A DNA stretch of 64,000 nt from Platycnemis pennipes (Eukaryota > Arthropoda > Insecta > Odonata > Platycnemididae). A program made the translations under genes and the position numbers. Below the pieces are notes generated by a model. The model did no database searches, was not told where the DNA came from, and saw only the letters and a list, made by a program, of their open reading frames with translations. The DNA is taken from NCBI GenBank assembly GCA_933228895.1, contig OW121852.1:104863544-104927543 (forward strand). The letters run 5' to 3'. Shown piece after piece: positions 1 through 11,325 of the stretch (its first letter is position 1; every line of letters starts with the position of its first letter).

Positions 1-395
1 TATTCCAAATATTTATGGTATTGTAATTTATTCAACGGAGTGGATTGGTCTTAAACATTTTTAGGCAATTGTCGAGACAAGTGTATGCACTAATAAAGTC
101 ATACTCAAATAACTTTGTTGTGCTGTCTGATATCTAGAGAGGTGCGTAGTAAAAATTTCACCCTGAAAAGTAACGAATTGCATGGATAATCTCTGAAATG
201 CACGCACAACTGCGTTCCTCTGTTCAAGTGCCACGCATTCAACCATGCAATGTCCACCAATCGACTCTGCATCAAGTAGTAAAACTTGTAGATTCACGCA
301 TAACGGTTTTCCTAACCTTCAACCATCCTCGCAAAATTGAGTGTTACACTTCTAGGCCCTCCGTGCATTTATTCGTGCATGCAAGCATTCTGAGC
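1..395. other. AT-rich non-coding stretch, nothing recognised
   Basis: No repeat, exon or RNA signal was recognised. The open frames here are short and have no family character. Confidence 0.5.
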
Positions 396-1160
396 GACTC
401 TGATCGTGTTCCCTCTTCCCTTCTATCTCCCTCGAGAGCGTGACTCGGGCATTTGCGATGCTCGGAGCCTCACGAGAAGGGAAGAAGGAAGGAAAGAGGG
501 AGAGAAGAAACAAGTCGAGGCGAGCGGGCGTTCACAAAAAACCTGACGCCAACGCCGTTTTTTCAGCGTCTCAAGCGCGGCGGAGAGTTTGGGCGTTATT
601 TTCATCCCCGCACTCGCTCGATCTTACGAATTCCAGACGAATGGGCGGGCGGGCGGGAGTGTGGGGGATTGTGGGAAGACGGGAAGGGGGTGTGGAAGGG
701 GGAGGGGGGTATGGAGGAGTAAGAGTAAAGATGGAGGCATGCTAGCGCACCCATCGAAGTGCGGAATTTTTTGAAATTCCGGGGTTAATTGGAGAATGGA
801 TAGGTAGGCGATTCACTCCTCCATATCTTCTTCCCCATTGGCCCCTCTATGGCGTTCCCGAGTCGCCACGATCTGACTCGGTCGCGGAGGAAATGACCCG
901 AACGAGTTGTAAAAGTCTTCGGACGGCGCCTCCGATATTGGCTATGTCGAAGTCGGAATGATTTCTGGGGCGGAGGGAAAAAAATGTGTTCGCGTTCCCA
1001 CACGGCCGTGTGCATTTTGTCCCGTCCTTCTTTCCCTCCCGTTCTGAACGTTTCTCGGCGAAAAGTCGTTTTTGCCTCCCAATCGTTGGTGCATTGAGAG
1101 TGGGGGAGCCAGCGGAGGAGTCGTGTGAAGCGACCATTGTCCAGGTCGATTGAATAGTCC
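396..1160. other. GC/CpG-rich block with purine-rich plus strand
   Basis: From about 430 to 730 the plus strand is dominated by G and A runs. A second CpG-rich part follows at about 840-1130. CpG is not depleted, as in many insects. Open frames here are low-complexity consequences of the composition. It could be a regulatory element, but nothing specific supports a promoter. Confidence 0.4.
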
Positions 1161-1222
1161 GCCAGCCACCTCGATGGTGTGTGGCAGGGGTTGAATAATC
1201 ACCAAACATTCATAACGTACAT
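1161..1222 (-). repeat. LINE family B 3'-end fragment
   Basis: Carries the recurrent family B 3'-terminal signature (CCACCTCGATGGTGTGTGGC, then a GGGG-TTGAA-ATCACCAAAC-type run), seen about 17 times in the window. On this strand it is the reverse complement of the LINE 3' UTR. The copy is very short and 5'-truncated. Confidence 0.7.
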
Positions 1223-1423
1223 ACGCCTTTGGATAAATATTACTTGACAAGATAAACGCGTTAATTGCCCAATTGTATGGCAAGACAACGATTAGTACTT
1301 GCGAAAGAATTTTTATTTTTTTAGAAAATTGTTCACACATGAATGATAATTTAATTAGTGCTTTATGTTTCCACTGCATTTGAAGTTAACTTATGCAATC
1401 GTGCAAGTAACATCTATTTATTA

Positions 1424-1462
1424 GCTCGCTAGCCACCTCAAGGGTGTGTCGCATGGGATGGT
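1424..1462 (-). repeat. LINE family B 3'-end fragment, degenerate
   Basis: Has AGCCACCTCAAGGGTGTGT followed by GCATGGGATG, a diverged form of the family B terminus that lies 260 bases upstream. It is either an independent tiny insertion or part of the same old insertion. Confidence 0.5.
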
Positions 1463-2960
1463 TTTTGGAATACTAAATTAACTATGCTAAATGTTAACTT
1501 TACTAACCTGAGTTATATACATCTCCCTATTCGGGTATTTAGTTGCTCATTAGGACCTCATATTGTTCTCAGTGAAATTTTAAATATACCTATCTACATC
1601 CCTCTCATCATTTTTCTCGGATCAAATCACGCATAATGAGCAGCTTTTCCTAGTATATTTCGTAAAGGTACGTTTTAATTATGCATACATCGGGTTTGAG
1701 CAACAAAATGATCAATGTGTCAACGAAGGAAGATCATTTTATTAATAGGTTAGGAACATATCTCAATACATTAAGTTATTATTCCATATTTGGCATGGCA
1801 CAGTTCAGTTATCATAAGTCAGTAGAGGTAAGAAATACCTACCACTAAAGGCGGTATTTAATTTTTACTCAGTATTACTATTTACTACGATGTGTGAAAT
1901 ATACTTCTATTCTCCCCATGAAACTCCGTTCCCCCATTTTTAACTAATTACCTAATATTCATGCTCTAATGTCACCCATTCCTAGTCCTAATTTTTGCTT
2001 CATATTTTGGGCATTGAAACCTAGGTTGTTAGTTTTATTTTTGATTGATAATTGCTTTATTTACTTTAGCATTTCGTTCAGGCTTCACACGATATCAACC
2101 GTACCTATCCTCCTCATTCCTTCACCACTAATCGTTAATCTTCGAGTTAATCGTTTATTTCATCATCAAATATTCAGTCATTCATAGCATTCCAAGATTT
2201 TTACCTATTTTGTTATCCTGGACTCATGTATGTTTGTTTTTGCCATTCTTAATACTCGGTTTGAATCATATGCTGAATATTATTTTTTATTTCGTAGATG
2301 ACTCGTTCTCAATATAGATATTGGACTCTCTGTGAAGCCAAATGTACTATTGTGCCTCCAATTACCGTGTATTTGTAAAGAGATCTAGGAATCCAGTGAT
2401 TTAGTGAATTGTGAATGGATATTATGTGTGTCTACAAGGGTACCACTGACTAATTATGCTGCTGAATTTTCACTTTAGCTAATGCATTTGTTCCTGTCTT
2501 GTTGTGAGGACATTTTAAACCAAAGGTCTGAGAAAATTTTAATGATTCCGAATACCATTACGTGGAAAAAATGTCTCATGGACATTATAACAGGTATCTG
2601 ATAGCCTCGAATGGAGATATATTTTTTTGGTCACAGAGCAAAAAATGGGGCGAGCATGAAAAATGCATGCAAGTAATGTGTTTTCTTCGTGGAGAATGCC
2701 TCAAAAGAACAAAGGGCCTTTTGCATTTATGCACATATCGCGTATAAGTTTCAGGACGAAAAAAATCCTCGCTTCTCGTATGCAGGTCTTCACCGCCCGG
2801 AATACATTTTCTTCACTGTCTTGTAGGCTTGCTGGCCGCAAGTTTAAAATCCGCCATGTACTCCAGCATATCGTTAATGACGGACGCTTTTCCTTGAGGG
2901 GATGGATGTTGCCTTTCTTCGAATTTTCCTCACCTCTACTCTCAAAGACTGTCGTTTTTT
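1463..2960. other. AT-rich non-coding stretch, nothing recognised
   Basis: Long A/T-rich sequence with only short open frames. No repeat family shared with the rest of the window was seen. Confidence 0.5.
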
Positions 2961-3800
2961 AATACCCCGTCGGCCTTGGCCATAGCCGGTGTCACCTGTA
3001 ATGTGATACGCCGACGCGTGTGCGGGGAAGCCTTGTTTGCTCCCACTGTTTTTCACTTTTTTTTTTAATTTTTTGATCAGCCTTCCAATTTCCGATCGCA
3101 GCTTGCGTTTTCAATTTTTTTTCCTGCGAACTAGAACGGGAGTTCGCTCGTCCAAATAGTTGTCGTCATCTGTCCGACACCGCAGCGGACGATTTCTCGG
3201 ACGATTCTCGCCCGTCTCGGAATCGATTGAATTTCCGAGCCTCGGCCGCTTCGAGAAAGCCCGCCGAAGTTTTTACCGCGCACGGACGTAAAACTGCACC
3301 CGATTCACCTCTCCTTCCCCGTCGGAATTTCTCCCTCCATCCCCCTACCACGTAATGAGGTGTTTTCATTTAACCCATAATCCGTGTTGTTTTTTTTTTT
3401 TGAAACCTCGACTGTCATTTCGCGCCGCCCGCTATCGACAGAGGGGGCTCTTTCCTCCCTGGCCCGCCCCTTCCTCCCCTTGATCCCTTTTGTCTACTCC
3501 GCCCGCGTCGGGTGGAATGGGTTTCCAGCGTGCGTAGTTCCGCTTCGATAATTTCTTCCCTCCACTCCTGCCGAGGTAAGAGTGCCGTAGGAGGGGGGGG
3601 CGGAGGAGGAGGGGGCAGAGGGAGGGAGGAGTGGGGGAAAGGAGGGAGAGAGGAGGCAAGAAGGGGGGAGACAGCTCGTCTGGAGACAAAAACGGGCAAT
3701 CGCTTTGCTAATGACTGAGACGTGAAGCCAATGACGAAATGGAATGGTCGCGCGGCGACTTATTATTGGCGCAAACCGAATTTAAAACCGGAAGAAAAAG
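2961..3800. other. GC/CpG-rich, strand-asymmetric block
   Basis: CpG-rich sequence at 3120-3320 is followed by a pyrimidine-rich part (3420-3510) and a G-rich run (3588-3670) with repeated GGAGG and GGGGGG. The proline- and glycine-rich open frames reflect this composition. A regulatory or G-quadruplex-forming segment is possible; no gene was recognised. Confidence 0.4.
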
Positions 3801-4325
3801 CGCCCCAGTGGATACGTAAGATTTCTCACGATGCTCTCCTTTGGTCCGCTGTGCGTCTCGGTTGATTTTTTTCTTCCCTTCGTGCTGCTTCTCTCATTTC
3901 TTTCTTAGCATCTTCTTTTTTCCCCAAGACGTCGCGGCTAAGTAGTCTCCACTTCCCTGCACTGCGATACACAGCCTGTCGTTTTCGTATGGAGTTATTA
4001 TTATCATTTGATTTTCCACCTGTCGGGATAGGTTTTGATTGAACATTCAAGCCCTTCTTTTTTCTGCGCCTTCGAGCGGCTCCTTCCGGCATTATTTCTC
4101 TTTCGTTCAGCAGTCTTCTCTTCTCAAATGCCCACCCTTCTCTTCCCTCAGTAGTCTAAAATGGATTGGGTGCGCGGTGATGGGATATTGAAGGATGTAA
4201 TAGAGGAGAGAAGGCAGGGTTAACGGAGAAGGACGAGGAAAATTGATTGTAGGAAGAGTGGAGGTATACCTAAGATATATAGAGCTAAGGAGGAATCTGT
4301 AGTGAATCATATGCAATGCTTAGGT
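3801..4325. other. Non-coding stretch, nothing recognised
   Basis: Pyrimidine-rich at first, then mixed composition. No repeat or exon could be supported. Confidence 0.4.
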
Positions 4326-4358
4326 TGAACATAGCTGAACTTCCTTCAGCTATGTTCA
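4326..4358. repeat. Perfect short hairpin, 14 bp arms
   Basis: TGAACATAGCTGAA and its exact reverse complement are separated by the five bases CTTCC. It lies about 60 bases before repeat family F copy 1. Function unknown; it may be the footprint of an inverted-repeat insertion. Confidence 0.7.
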
Positions 4359-4417
4359 CTTCAAAAAATTACGAATATCTGCGAATGTCTTAGCTACTGC
4401 TATTCCGGAGGTGTGAA

Positions 4418-5429
4418 TGCGGTCTTTTACCATGTTTTTTTACTGCCGAATCTGATAGTTTGTGAATAAAAATATCCATATGTTTCTATTCTTCGACTTG
4501 TCCATTAGTTCTCGAGGTATAAGCGGCGAAAAAACTTGCAAAAATGTTTTCAACCCTTTTGGAAAAGTGGGCGTGCAAAGAACTCAAACGTCATCCACTT
4601 CGTCCAATCACAACTGAGACCGCGAAGCTCCTTCGCCTTATCACAGTGGGGGACGCAGAGCTGAGTCTGCCAATGGAAGTGGTTGCGACAGGATCTCTTC
4701 AGGCAGACCTCCCCTCCCCCCCTCCGCTCCCTTTCCGTTCTTCCTCAACACAGTCATGGACGGCAGGTGGATGACGTAGTAATCCTTAACGCAGCTCGTT
4801 CGGTGGGTGTCACCTTTCGCTAATTTTCATTTTTGATTTATGAGTGAAATGCACTGGTAAGAAGAATAATTTTTTCACTAAAATTCATTTTTCGTTTCCA
4901 TATGACAATTTGGCGAGCAAAATATCCGAGTAAACGCCCCTATCAAGTCTCTTTTTTCTCTCTTTACTCATCCAATACCTTTTTCCGTACACCATACACT
5001 TTCTCAGTTTACATATTTCCAAATCCTTTCGTACCACATTGACTGCACACCTTATTCCTCCTACGCTCCCGTATTCATCTATCCATTTCAGGCTTCAATG
5101 TCGTCCCTTACATTTCCTCTTAATTCGTCATCTTCAGACCATTCTTGATTTACTCAGTAATTCTCTTCCCCCTTCCCATTTCATGTAGAATAGAAAACGT
5201 TCTTTATTGTTCTGGGACTATAAGCTCCCTGGAACAACGAATAAAAAAATATTACATGCCAAAAAGAAAAGAAAAAAAAGAGATAAAGCGAATGTACCTG
5301 TAGTCAGGGCAACAGCCGTACAATTGGATAATGGAGCAATATTACACATATAAATTAACAATAAATAATAAATACAATAAATGTACTTCTTCGTTTGTCT
5401 CCGTTTCTATCCAGTGCACCTCTCCCATA
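4418..5429 (+). repeat. Interspersed repeat family F, copy 1
   Basis: Starts near GCGGTCTTTTACCATG and includes TCCAATCACAACTGAG, CCGCGAAGCTCCTTCGCC, GAGTCTGCCAATGGAAGTGG and GAGTAAACGCCCCTATCAAG. It matches copy 2 at 35583-36488 almost along its length and copy 3 (inverted) at 28108-28668. It has no convincing reading frame. The family has two CCAAT motifs and a TATAAG motif, so it could be a solo LTR or other promoter-bearing repeat, but this is inference. A retroposon (5188-5380) and an hAT-like element (from 5430) are inserted in it. Confidence 0.85.
5188..5380 (-). mobile_element. Short retroposon insertion with 5 bp target duplication
   Basis: This sequence is absent from the otherwise matching family F copy 2. 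It is bounded by ATGTA at 5183-5187 and 5381-5385. Read on the minus strand, its end has GGGAGCTTATAGTCCCAGAA then AATAAAGAACG, the usual look of an arthropod LINE 3' UTR with a polyadenylation signal. It is a 5'-truncated LINE end of unidentified family. Confidence 0.7.
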
Positions 5430-5902
5430 CAGGCACGTAGCCAGAAATTTGCTTCGGGGGTGGGTATAGTCTAGTGTAGCGTAACTTGAAACAAATCAGC
5501 CTCGCTCTTTCGGTGACGACATGTTACAAATCTCTTCCCTTAATTTTCATCGATTGGTGTATTTACTTTCGCAGAGCCCATTCCTCTCTCTTCTCACTGG
5601 CATTAATTTCACTGCTTGCCTTGTTATGAAGCAGTTAATTTGACCGGCCCCAGAACAGATGTCCAACTCATGCATATATAGATCAGATTGCATGTATATC
5701 AAATTGCAAAGAGCAATTATTAACCGCAGACATGTATCAAACTAGTGATTACGTTTCAAGACACTTAGCACTTGAATTATACGCAGTGTAATCCGGAATA
5801 TCATGCCCAGTTAAAATCAGAACAACAAAATCATTGGGAAAAAATTTAGGGGGGGGTTTTAAGCCCCAGAAGCCCCCCCCCCCCTCCCCGGCTACGTGCC
5901 TG
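5430..5902. mobile_element. Non-autonomous hAT-like DNA transposon
   Basis: Ends in the 13 bp terminal inverted repeat CAGGCACGTAGCC (5430-5442, and inverted at 5890-5902). The flanks CTCCCATA and ATCCCATA match at 7 of 8 bases, fitting the 8 bp target duplication of hAT elements. Inside the right end lies a G-run/C-run hairpin (5851-5885). There is no transposase frame, so it must have been mobilised in trans. The same insertion, truncated at the right, occurs in family F copy 2 (36489-36719). Confidence 0.75.
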
Positions 5903-5910
5903 ATCCCATA

Positions 5911-8212
5911 TAGAAATTCCTATTAATTGTATTCACCTATCCATTAATTTCGAGGTCTGGGAACTTATTCGGAACTCAACTATTTCTGTTCGAATAACTC
6001 TTCCCTGTGACTATGCTCTTCTTTTCATAGCCTCTACTCAGCATTTCTCACTCATTCTTTTTAATACAAATCTACATCTTTAAGTTGCACCATTTCGGCA
6101 GAGAATGCTCTCTGATTGAATAACTTCTATCAAGTCCCTTGCTTTATGCTTTCCTCCAATGTTTTGTGTGGCTCAAACTTCTACTAGAAAACTTATACTA
6201 CTCAAACTTCCACTTCAAACTAGAAAATATCGTTACCTTCGGATCAGAGCAAATCGGATACAGGTATGCACGAGCGATCTTGTGTTATTTTTATTTCCCT
6301 CGCCCTTTATGTCCGTGCTCGATTTTATTTATTCGTTCGTGAAATGAAATCACAGCCTTTTTTGTGCATCTCTCCTAATGCAAGAGAAGTCGGCCGCCTC
6401 TCGGAATATGCGTGGGAGGCGCTGGGAAGTTTTTAATTGCCTATCCTTTTCCATTTCTCCATCGCTCTCTATGTGTACGAAGTTGCGGACATTGTTTTTC
6501 TCGTTGAACACGCTGAAATGGGGGTAGTATCGAGGCCATTTGTGGAAATTATTAAATTTACCGAAGTTTTCATTTTATTCAGTGCAGTTACATCGTAAGG
6601 ATTCATGCCATATGGTGAAATATAATACGGTACGTCCAATACATTATTTCTTTTTCCGGAAGCCACTTTATGTTAACTTTTACAACATCTATAGCGATAG
6701 GCATGGTATCATCGAAAAGTATATTTTAGCGAATTCTAACATTGCATACTTAGTTAACGCTAAACCCCAGGTTGTTTGTGACTATAGTTAAAATAGAAAA
6801 ATCTTTTAGCGTATCGGAACGAGGACGTTACCATGGAGACGTAAATAAACAATGTGGAATAATCGGTAATTGACGGCAGGAGACGTGTATGTTGTTTTAA
6901 AGGATCTGAAGGAGAACGCTATAAAGATATTGAAAGATTTTAAAGGCAGCATCGCAGTTGATTCGTGAAGCAAGTTCGGCCATTTCATTCGGCACCGAAA
7001 AAAGTTATTTTCAGCAGTGTAACGAAGAGTAGTAAGATGAATATTCGAATATACTTTTAAAATTCATCAAACACTGGAAAGCGCACACATACGCAAACGA
7101 ATGCCTGTACTTTCATGCCGAACACGTGACCATTGGTTTTCCTAGTGTCCAGACCTGGCTATCGTGGCCGGCTACTAAAAAACGTAGTTCCTGAGTTAAA
7201 TCCAGAAGAGGCTTTTTGATACAAACAGTTAAGCACAAGATGGGTGATATAATTATCATATCATACTCGGTTCACTCAACAGTTTTCAACAATACCTTTG
7301 CTTTTCACGTATTCACCGTGAATATGACAATAGGTATAGGTACAATATACCTTCCTGCTTCATCTAAAGCTTGGCCTTGGTTTTTCTCCTGCTCCCATCT
7401 ATTCTCTAGTTTAATATGTGGTTAAGATTCTGTAAACAACGGTATTAGCAGTGACATCATCGGTTGTGTGCTTGAGTTGAAATGTCAGGCTCTGTTTGAT
7501 GAGCGGTACCGTTGAAAATAGGTTAAAAAGTTATTTGGTCCGGACTCTCAATGTAAAGATAATATGTAACTGTATATTTTGCGGGCCTCTTTATTCTCTT
7601 ACCTCGTGGGCCACAGAGTGAGGCTAACGACTGACATTCGTTCGTTTCGTGAGCACTTCTGGAAACGAGCTAACTTCTCAGTAAGGGGTGCAAAACCGTT
7701 CGACTATCCAGAGCGATAAATCGATGAACTCCAGTTTCCCCGACGTAACTTTTTTCCGTCAATTTCTTTTGTTTTTTTTGTCTAAACGGCCGCAAAAGTA
7801 GCTTTTGATTCAGCGGAATTCATTCCGGAATTTTTTTTGACGCGCTAAAGTCTAGTGTGTTTTTCTGATGGGAGAAATTTACGCGGAAACTCATTAATCT
7901 TTACGGGAAGGGCATTTGCGTTGGATGCGCTTTGCTTGTGCCGTACGGGTCGAACCGAGAGTCGATTCCGCCCATCCCGTCTGTGTTCGCGTCGATGTTT
8001 TTAGTTTGGGGAGGGTTTCGAAGTTCGAGAAGAAATGTGAAGTTGCATAGGTATCGTATTGCGTAAATTTTCGATCTTGTTTCCCTAAACTTTTCAAGTC
8101 AATCGTCTCGAGTTAAATGGCGAGGCTCGTAGTCGAAAGCCGCAAGTCTAATTGCACTTCTGGTTGGCGGAATGTTTCGCATGACTTACAAACTGTTCGC
8201 TGTTCTGCCGAT
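5911..8212. other. AT-rich non-coding stretch, nothing recognised
   Basis: Mostly A/T-rich with a short GC-richer patch at 6370-6430. No exon, RNA gene or shared repeat was identified. Confidence 0.45.
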
Positions 8213-8463
8213 TTGTCATTGGAGTATTCATGGTAACGAATAAAATAGAAACTTTTAGTCTATGCCTCACTTTTTTAATGACCGACCTAGGTTTCGACAA
8301 ATTTTTGTCACTCTCAAGGTTTCTCAAAATTTGTCGAAACCTAGGTCGGTTATTAAAAACGTGTGGAATAGACTAAAAGTTTTTATTGTATTCGTTACCA
8401 TGAATAGTGTAACTAAATTCCACAAAGTGACGCCTTCAGTCCTATCTGATATTGTCATTGGAG
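8213..8463. mobile_element. Penelope-like palindromic insertion with 12 bp target duplication
   Basis: TTGTCATTGGAG occurs at 8213-8224 and 8452-8463 and brackets an inverted repeat: left arm 8225-8305, 21-base spacer, right arm 8327-8407, with few mismatches. After the right arm comes a 44-base unpaired extension. Each arm contains GTCGAAACCTAGGTC, the GAAAC-loop-GTC segment typical of Penelope-like (PLE) terminal repeats with hammerhead motifs. The minus-strand side keeps a degraded CTGANGA box (TTGAGAG) and a GACAAA/TTTGTC stem. PLEs are known for inverted repeats, a short extension at one end and variable target duplications. No protein is encoded. Confidence 0.75.
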
Positions 8464-8607
8464 GTTCGTGCGTGACTGGGACAGTCACAGTGTGTGAGAG
8501 ATTCCTGCAATATTTTCCTTGCACATTTATAAAAGTTTCGTCCATACATTCCTGTTTCCGTAAAAATTATAGAGAGAGCAGTCAGGTGACAAATAATTTT
8601 TGCCAGC

Positions 8608-8652
8608 GCAAACCTGCCTCATAGGCATGAATTGCCTATGAGGCAGGTTTGC
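8608..8652. repeat. Perfect 20 bp hairpin
   Basis: Arms 8608-8627 and 8633-8652 are exact reverse complements (starting GCAAACCTGCCTC) around the five-base spacer TGAAT. It lies 145 bases after the PLE insertion and 93 bases before a SINE. It may be a cruciform or microRNA-like hairpin, or part of a young inverted duplication. Confidence 0.85.
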
Positions 8653-8744
8653 CTAACAGCATCTGACAAGTATGTACTTCGTCGTTTCTACGGGACCGAC
8701 GCGTTTGCCGCTACCGTAGCCTAAGAAATTCGCATATTGTGGGG

Positions 8745-8965
8745 GTTACCTTGGTGTGATGGCTACTGCCTTCCTATCATAGGTTCCGGGTTCGGATCCC
8801 GGTAAAGACCGAAAATAGAGGAATGCTTTTCTTTACTTGAGTGCTGTGCGAAGATCACTTAATGCGCAGTACCCCGTCCGTTGCCACGGTCGTTGAACCG
8901 TGAACATTGGCGTCTTTCGTTAAATAGATACTAATTCCACTGCCCAGTTTCTCCTTATGCTTCTC
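8745..8965 (+). mobile_element. tRNA-derived SINE, family S1
   Basis: The tRNA-like head has an A-box-like part (TGGTGTGATGGCTA) and a B box (GGGTTCGGATCCCGG). The body shares CAGTACCCCGTCCGT and, downstream, GGCG-CTTTCGTTAA with the S1 copies at 47065-47390 and 16383-16612. It is RNA polymerase III derived, non-autonomous, diverged and lacks a clear tail. Confidence 0.7.
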
Positions 8966-9187
8966 CTCCTCTTTCAAAATCCCGCAAAACGAGATCCTTC
9001 GTGGAGGCGTAAATAACGCTTGTTTTCCGTCGCCTACTCGCTCTTCTCCCCGAAATTGTCCTCAAAACTAAAATGGCTGCCTTGCCTTCATTTGATCATA
9101 ATGCTGTAAAAAAATGCGTACTTTTTCAAAATCGTTTGAAAAAAGGGTATAAAATCTTTGATAGTAAAAGTTTACCTTTTCCCCAGT

Positions 9188-9600
9188 CTCTGTCTAGGCT
9201 GGAAGCATTTGAAATATGGTGCTACCGATGAATGACGAAAAAATGGATCGACCGAGTGACAAACAAAGAAGTCTTAAGAAGAGTGGGAGAAAAGAGAAGT
9301 TTGCTGAAAACTCTAAAAAGAAGACGGGACAACTTAATCGGCCATGTCCGAAGACACGATGGCCTGGTGAAGACAATTGTCGAAGGGAAAGTAAACGGGA
9401 AGAATTGATACTGTAGTTCTCATGCGAACATGAACATGTAGTAGTATACGAACATGTATACATGAGATATATGGCACAAGTTGTGAAGGAAGTAAAAAAG
9501 AGGAATTACGTTAATATGAAGAGGTTGGCCGATAGAAGAATCGATTGGAAGGCTGCGTCTAGCCAATGTTAGGATTATTGAAAAATGATGATGATGTTTG
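9188..9600 (+). mobile_element. LINE family A 3' end, broken RT-type C-terminus
   Basis: Broken frames read as in arthropod endonuclease/reverse-transcriptase LINEs: LEAFEMWCYR, then a D-R-VTNKEVLRR-like part, RRDNLIGHVRRHDGL, KEVKKRNYVNMKRLADR. The copy ends in ATGATGATGATG. A small foreign segment (about 9401-9465) replaces the expected GKGRPR region. It is 5'-truncated, and stops and frameshifts mean it is dead. Confidence 0.8.
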
Positions 9601-9800
9601 TAAATAGTGTTTTTTATTTTACTCACGATTCCCAGTTGAGATCAGTCGTTGAAACAAAGTTAGTTTCATTACCAAACTCCAATACACGCTTTTACAATCA
9701 AACTACGATAGTTTTATTTCAAATTCAAATTTTACTTCCGAGCCCCCTTAGGAGCCGCATTTGGCTCGTGAGTCGTACTTGACTGACTCATGAGATAGAC
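9601..9800. other. Short AT-rich spacer
   Basis: Includes GAGCCGCATTTGGCTCGTGAG (about 9733-9753), which resembles the interior of the neighbouring hAT-like element and may be a remnant of a second copy. Confidence 0.3.
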
Positions 9801-10104
9801 CAGGGGTCGGCAAACCTTTGAGCCTGAAGAGCCTAAACATATCCTTCCAAAACGTCTAAAAATTAATCAAGGGCCAAGGTAAATTTGAATATACATTATT
9901 GTATCTTTTTTAACTAATGGTTTTCGATTTAAAGTGCTATACCAAGTTGGAATTAGTAAATAATACTATGATAGATATATTTATTAATGGCAATATATGA
10001 TTTAATGAATGAAAATATGTACGATTGTTTATTTCACTTCAGAGCCACACGTACTCACCCAAAGAGTCAAATGTGGCTCGCGAGCCTTACTCTGCCGACC
10101 CCTG
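9801..10104. mobile_element. hAT-type MITE
   Basis: Begins CAGGGGTCGGCA and ends TGCCGACCCCTG, a perfect 12 bp terminal inverted repeat of the kind widespread in hAT elements. The 304-base interior is AT-rich with no transposase. No convincing 8 bp target duplication remains. Deleted non-autonomous copy. Confidence 0.8.
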
Positions 10105-10621
10105 AACTGGTCTAATGGGACCCGTCCCCGAAACTATTCATTTCTCAATTATACCTTGTTCTCGGAGCAAGTTGACACGCGGTTCTATGCTCGCCCATGC
10201 AGAATTCCCGCAGTGTCGGAGATAGTTCTGTCGGACGTTTCGGTGAGACAAGCCACGGGTCATTATGCTTTTTTTTTTCGTTCGCTGCGCTCGTGGGAGG
10301 GGAAGCGAGTGGGGAGAAATGAATGATGGACGGCCCCAGAGGGAGTTTCTTCTGAGAGCTTCTCCGTGGGAGGAGACGGGGATAGCGGAAAAAAATACGC
10401 ATAGGGGACAGACCGGACGAAAAAGCTTGGCTGCAACCATGGTTGCCAACGCTCTGAAGGAAGAATTCGGGAGTTGTCCCTCCCGATGGTGGGAAATTGC
10501 GAGAGATTCTGTTATATTTTTGCTCAAGACAGAATCACAACTACTATGGAATGTGTATAACGTATAGTTAACCGGAAAAAACTCTATAACCCCAGACTTC
10601 ACGTAGAGAAATTCGATTTTA
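10105..10621. other. Mixed-composition stretch, no gene supported
   Basis: Moderately GC-rich at 10170-10460. The 154-codon minus-strand frame has no recognisable domain and overlaps other open frames, so it was not called. Confidence 0.35.
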
Positions 10622-11325
10622 TTAATTCATCATCATCATCCGTCAACAATCTTAGGATTGGTTTGACGCAGCCCTCCACTCAATTCTTCTGTTGACCAAC
10701 CTCTTCATATTGACGTAGCGCCTCTCTTTTACATCCTTCACAACTTGCTCCATATACCTCATACGAGGCCTGCCTTTTCCGTTCTTCCCGTTCACTTTTC
10801 CCTCGACGATTTTCTTCATTAGGCCATCGTGTCTCAAGATGTGGGCTATTAAGTTGTCCCGTCTTTTTTTTAATATTTTCAGTAGACATCTCTTCTCTCC
10901 CACTCTTACTAACACTTCTTCGTTTGTCACTCGATCGATCCATTTTTGTCTTCATCATTCTTCGGTAGCACCACATTTCAAATGCTTCCAGCCTGGACTT
11001 CCCTGATGCTGTTATTGTCTATGCTGCCATATAGTAGAATGCTCCAGATGTATGTTGTAATGAAATGTTTCCTCACTTCAACGCTTGTATTTGCAGCTGT
11101 AAGCATACTCTTCTTCGGGTAAAATACTCTTTTTGCTTGGGCAATTCTACTGGCAATTTCTCTTTTACTTCGTCCATCGCCGTTTACTCGGCTTCCCAGG
11201 TAGCAGAACTCTTCCACCTCCTGGATTTTTTGTTTTCCTAGTTTAACATTGGTCCTGGCTTCCTTTCTCCTACTGCATACCAATACCTTAGTTTTCTTTT
11301 TATTGATCTTCAGTCACTTAATTCA
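10622..11325 (-). mobile_element. LINE family A, 5'-truncated copy with 8 bp target duplication
   Basis: TTAATTCA at 10622-10629 and 11318-11325 brackets a minus-strand LINE 3' end of about 690 bases with a GATGATGATG tail at 10630-10641. Minus-strand frames encode VCSRRKEARTNVKLGKQK, EEFCYLGSRVNGDG, AQAKRVF, then (after a small deletion and frameshift) EEVLVRVGEKR, GKNGKGRPRMRYMEQVVKDV and EWRAASNQS. This is the C-terminus of RTE/I-like endonuclease-reverse transcriptases. It is the best preserved family A copy here but is not functional. Confidence 0.9.
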
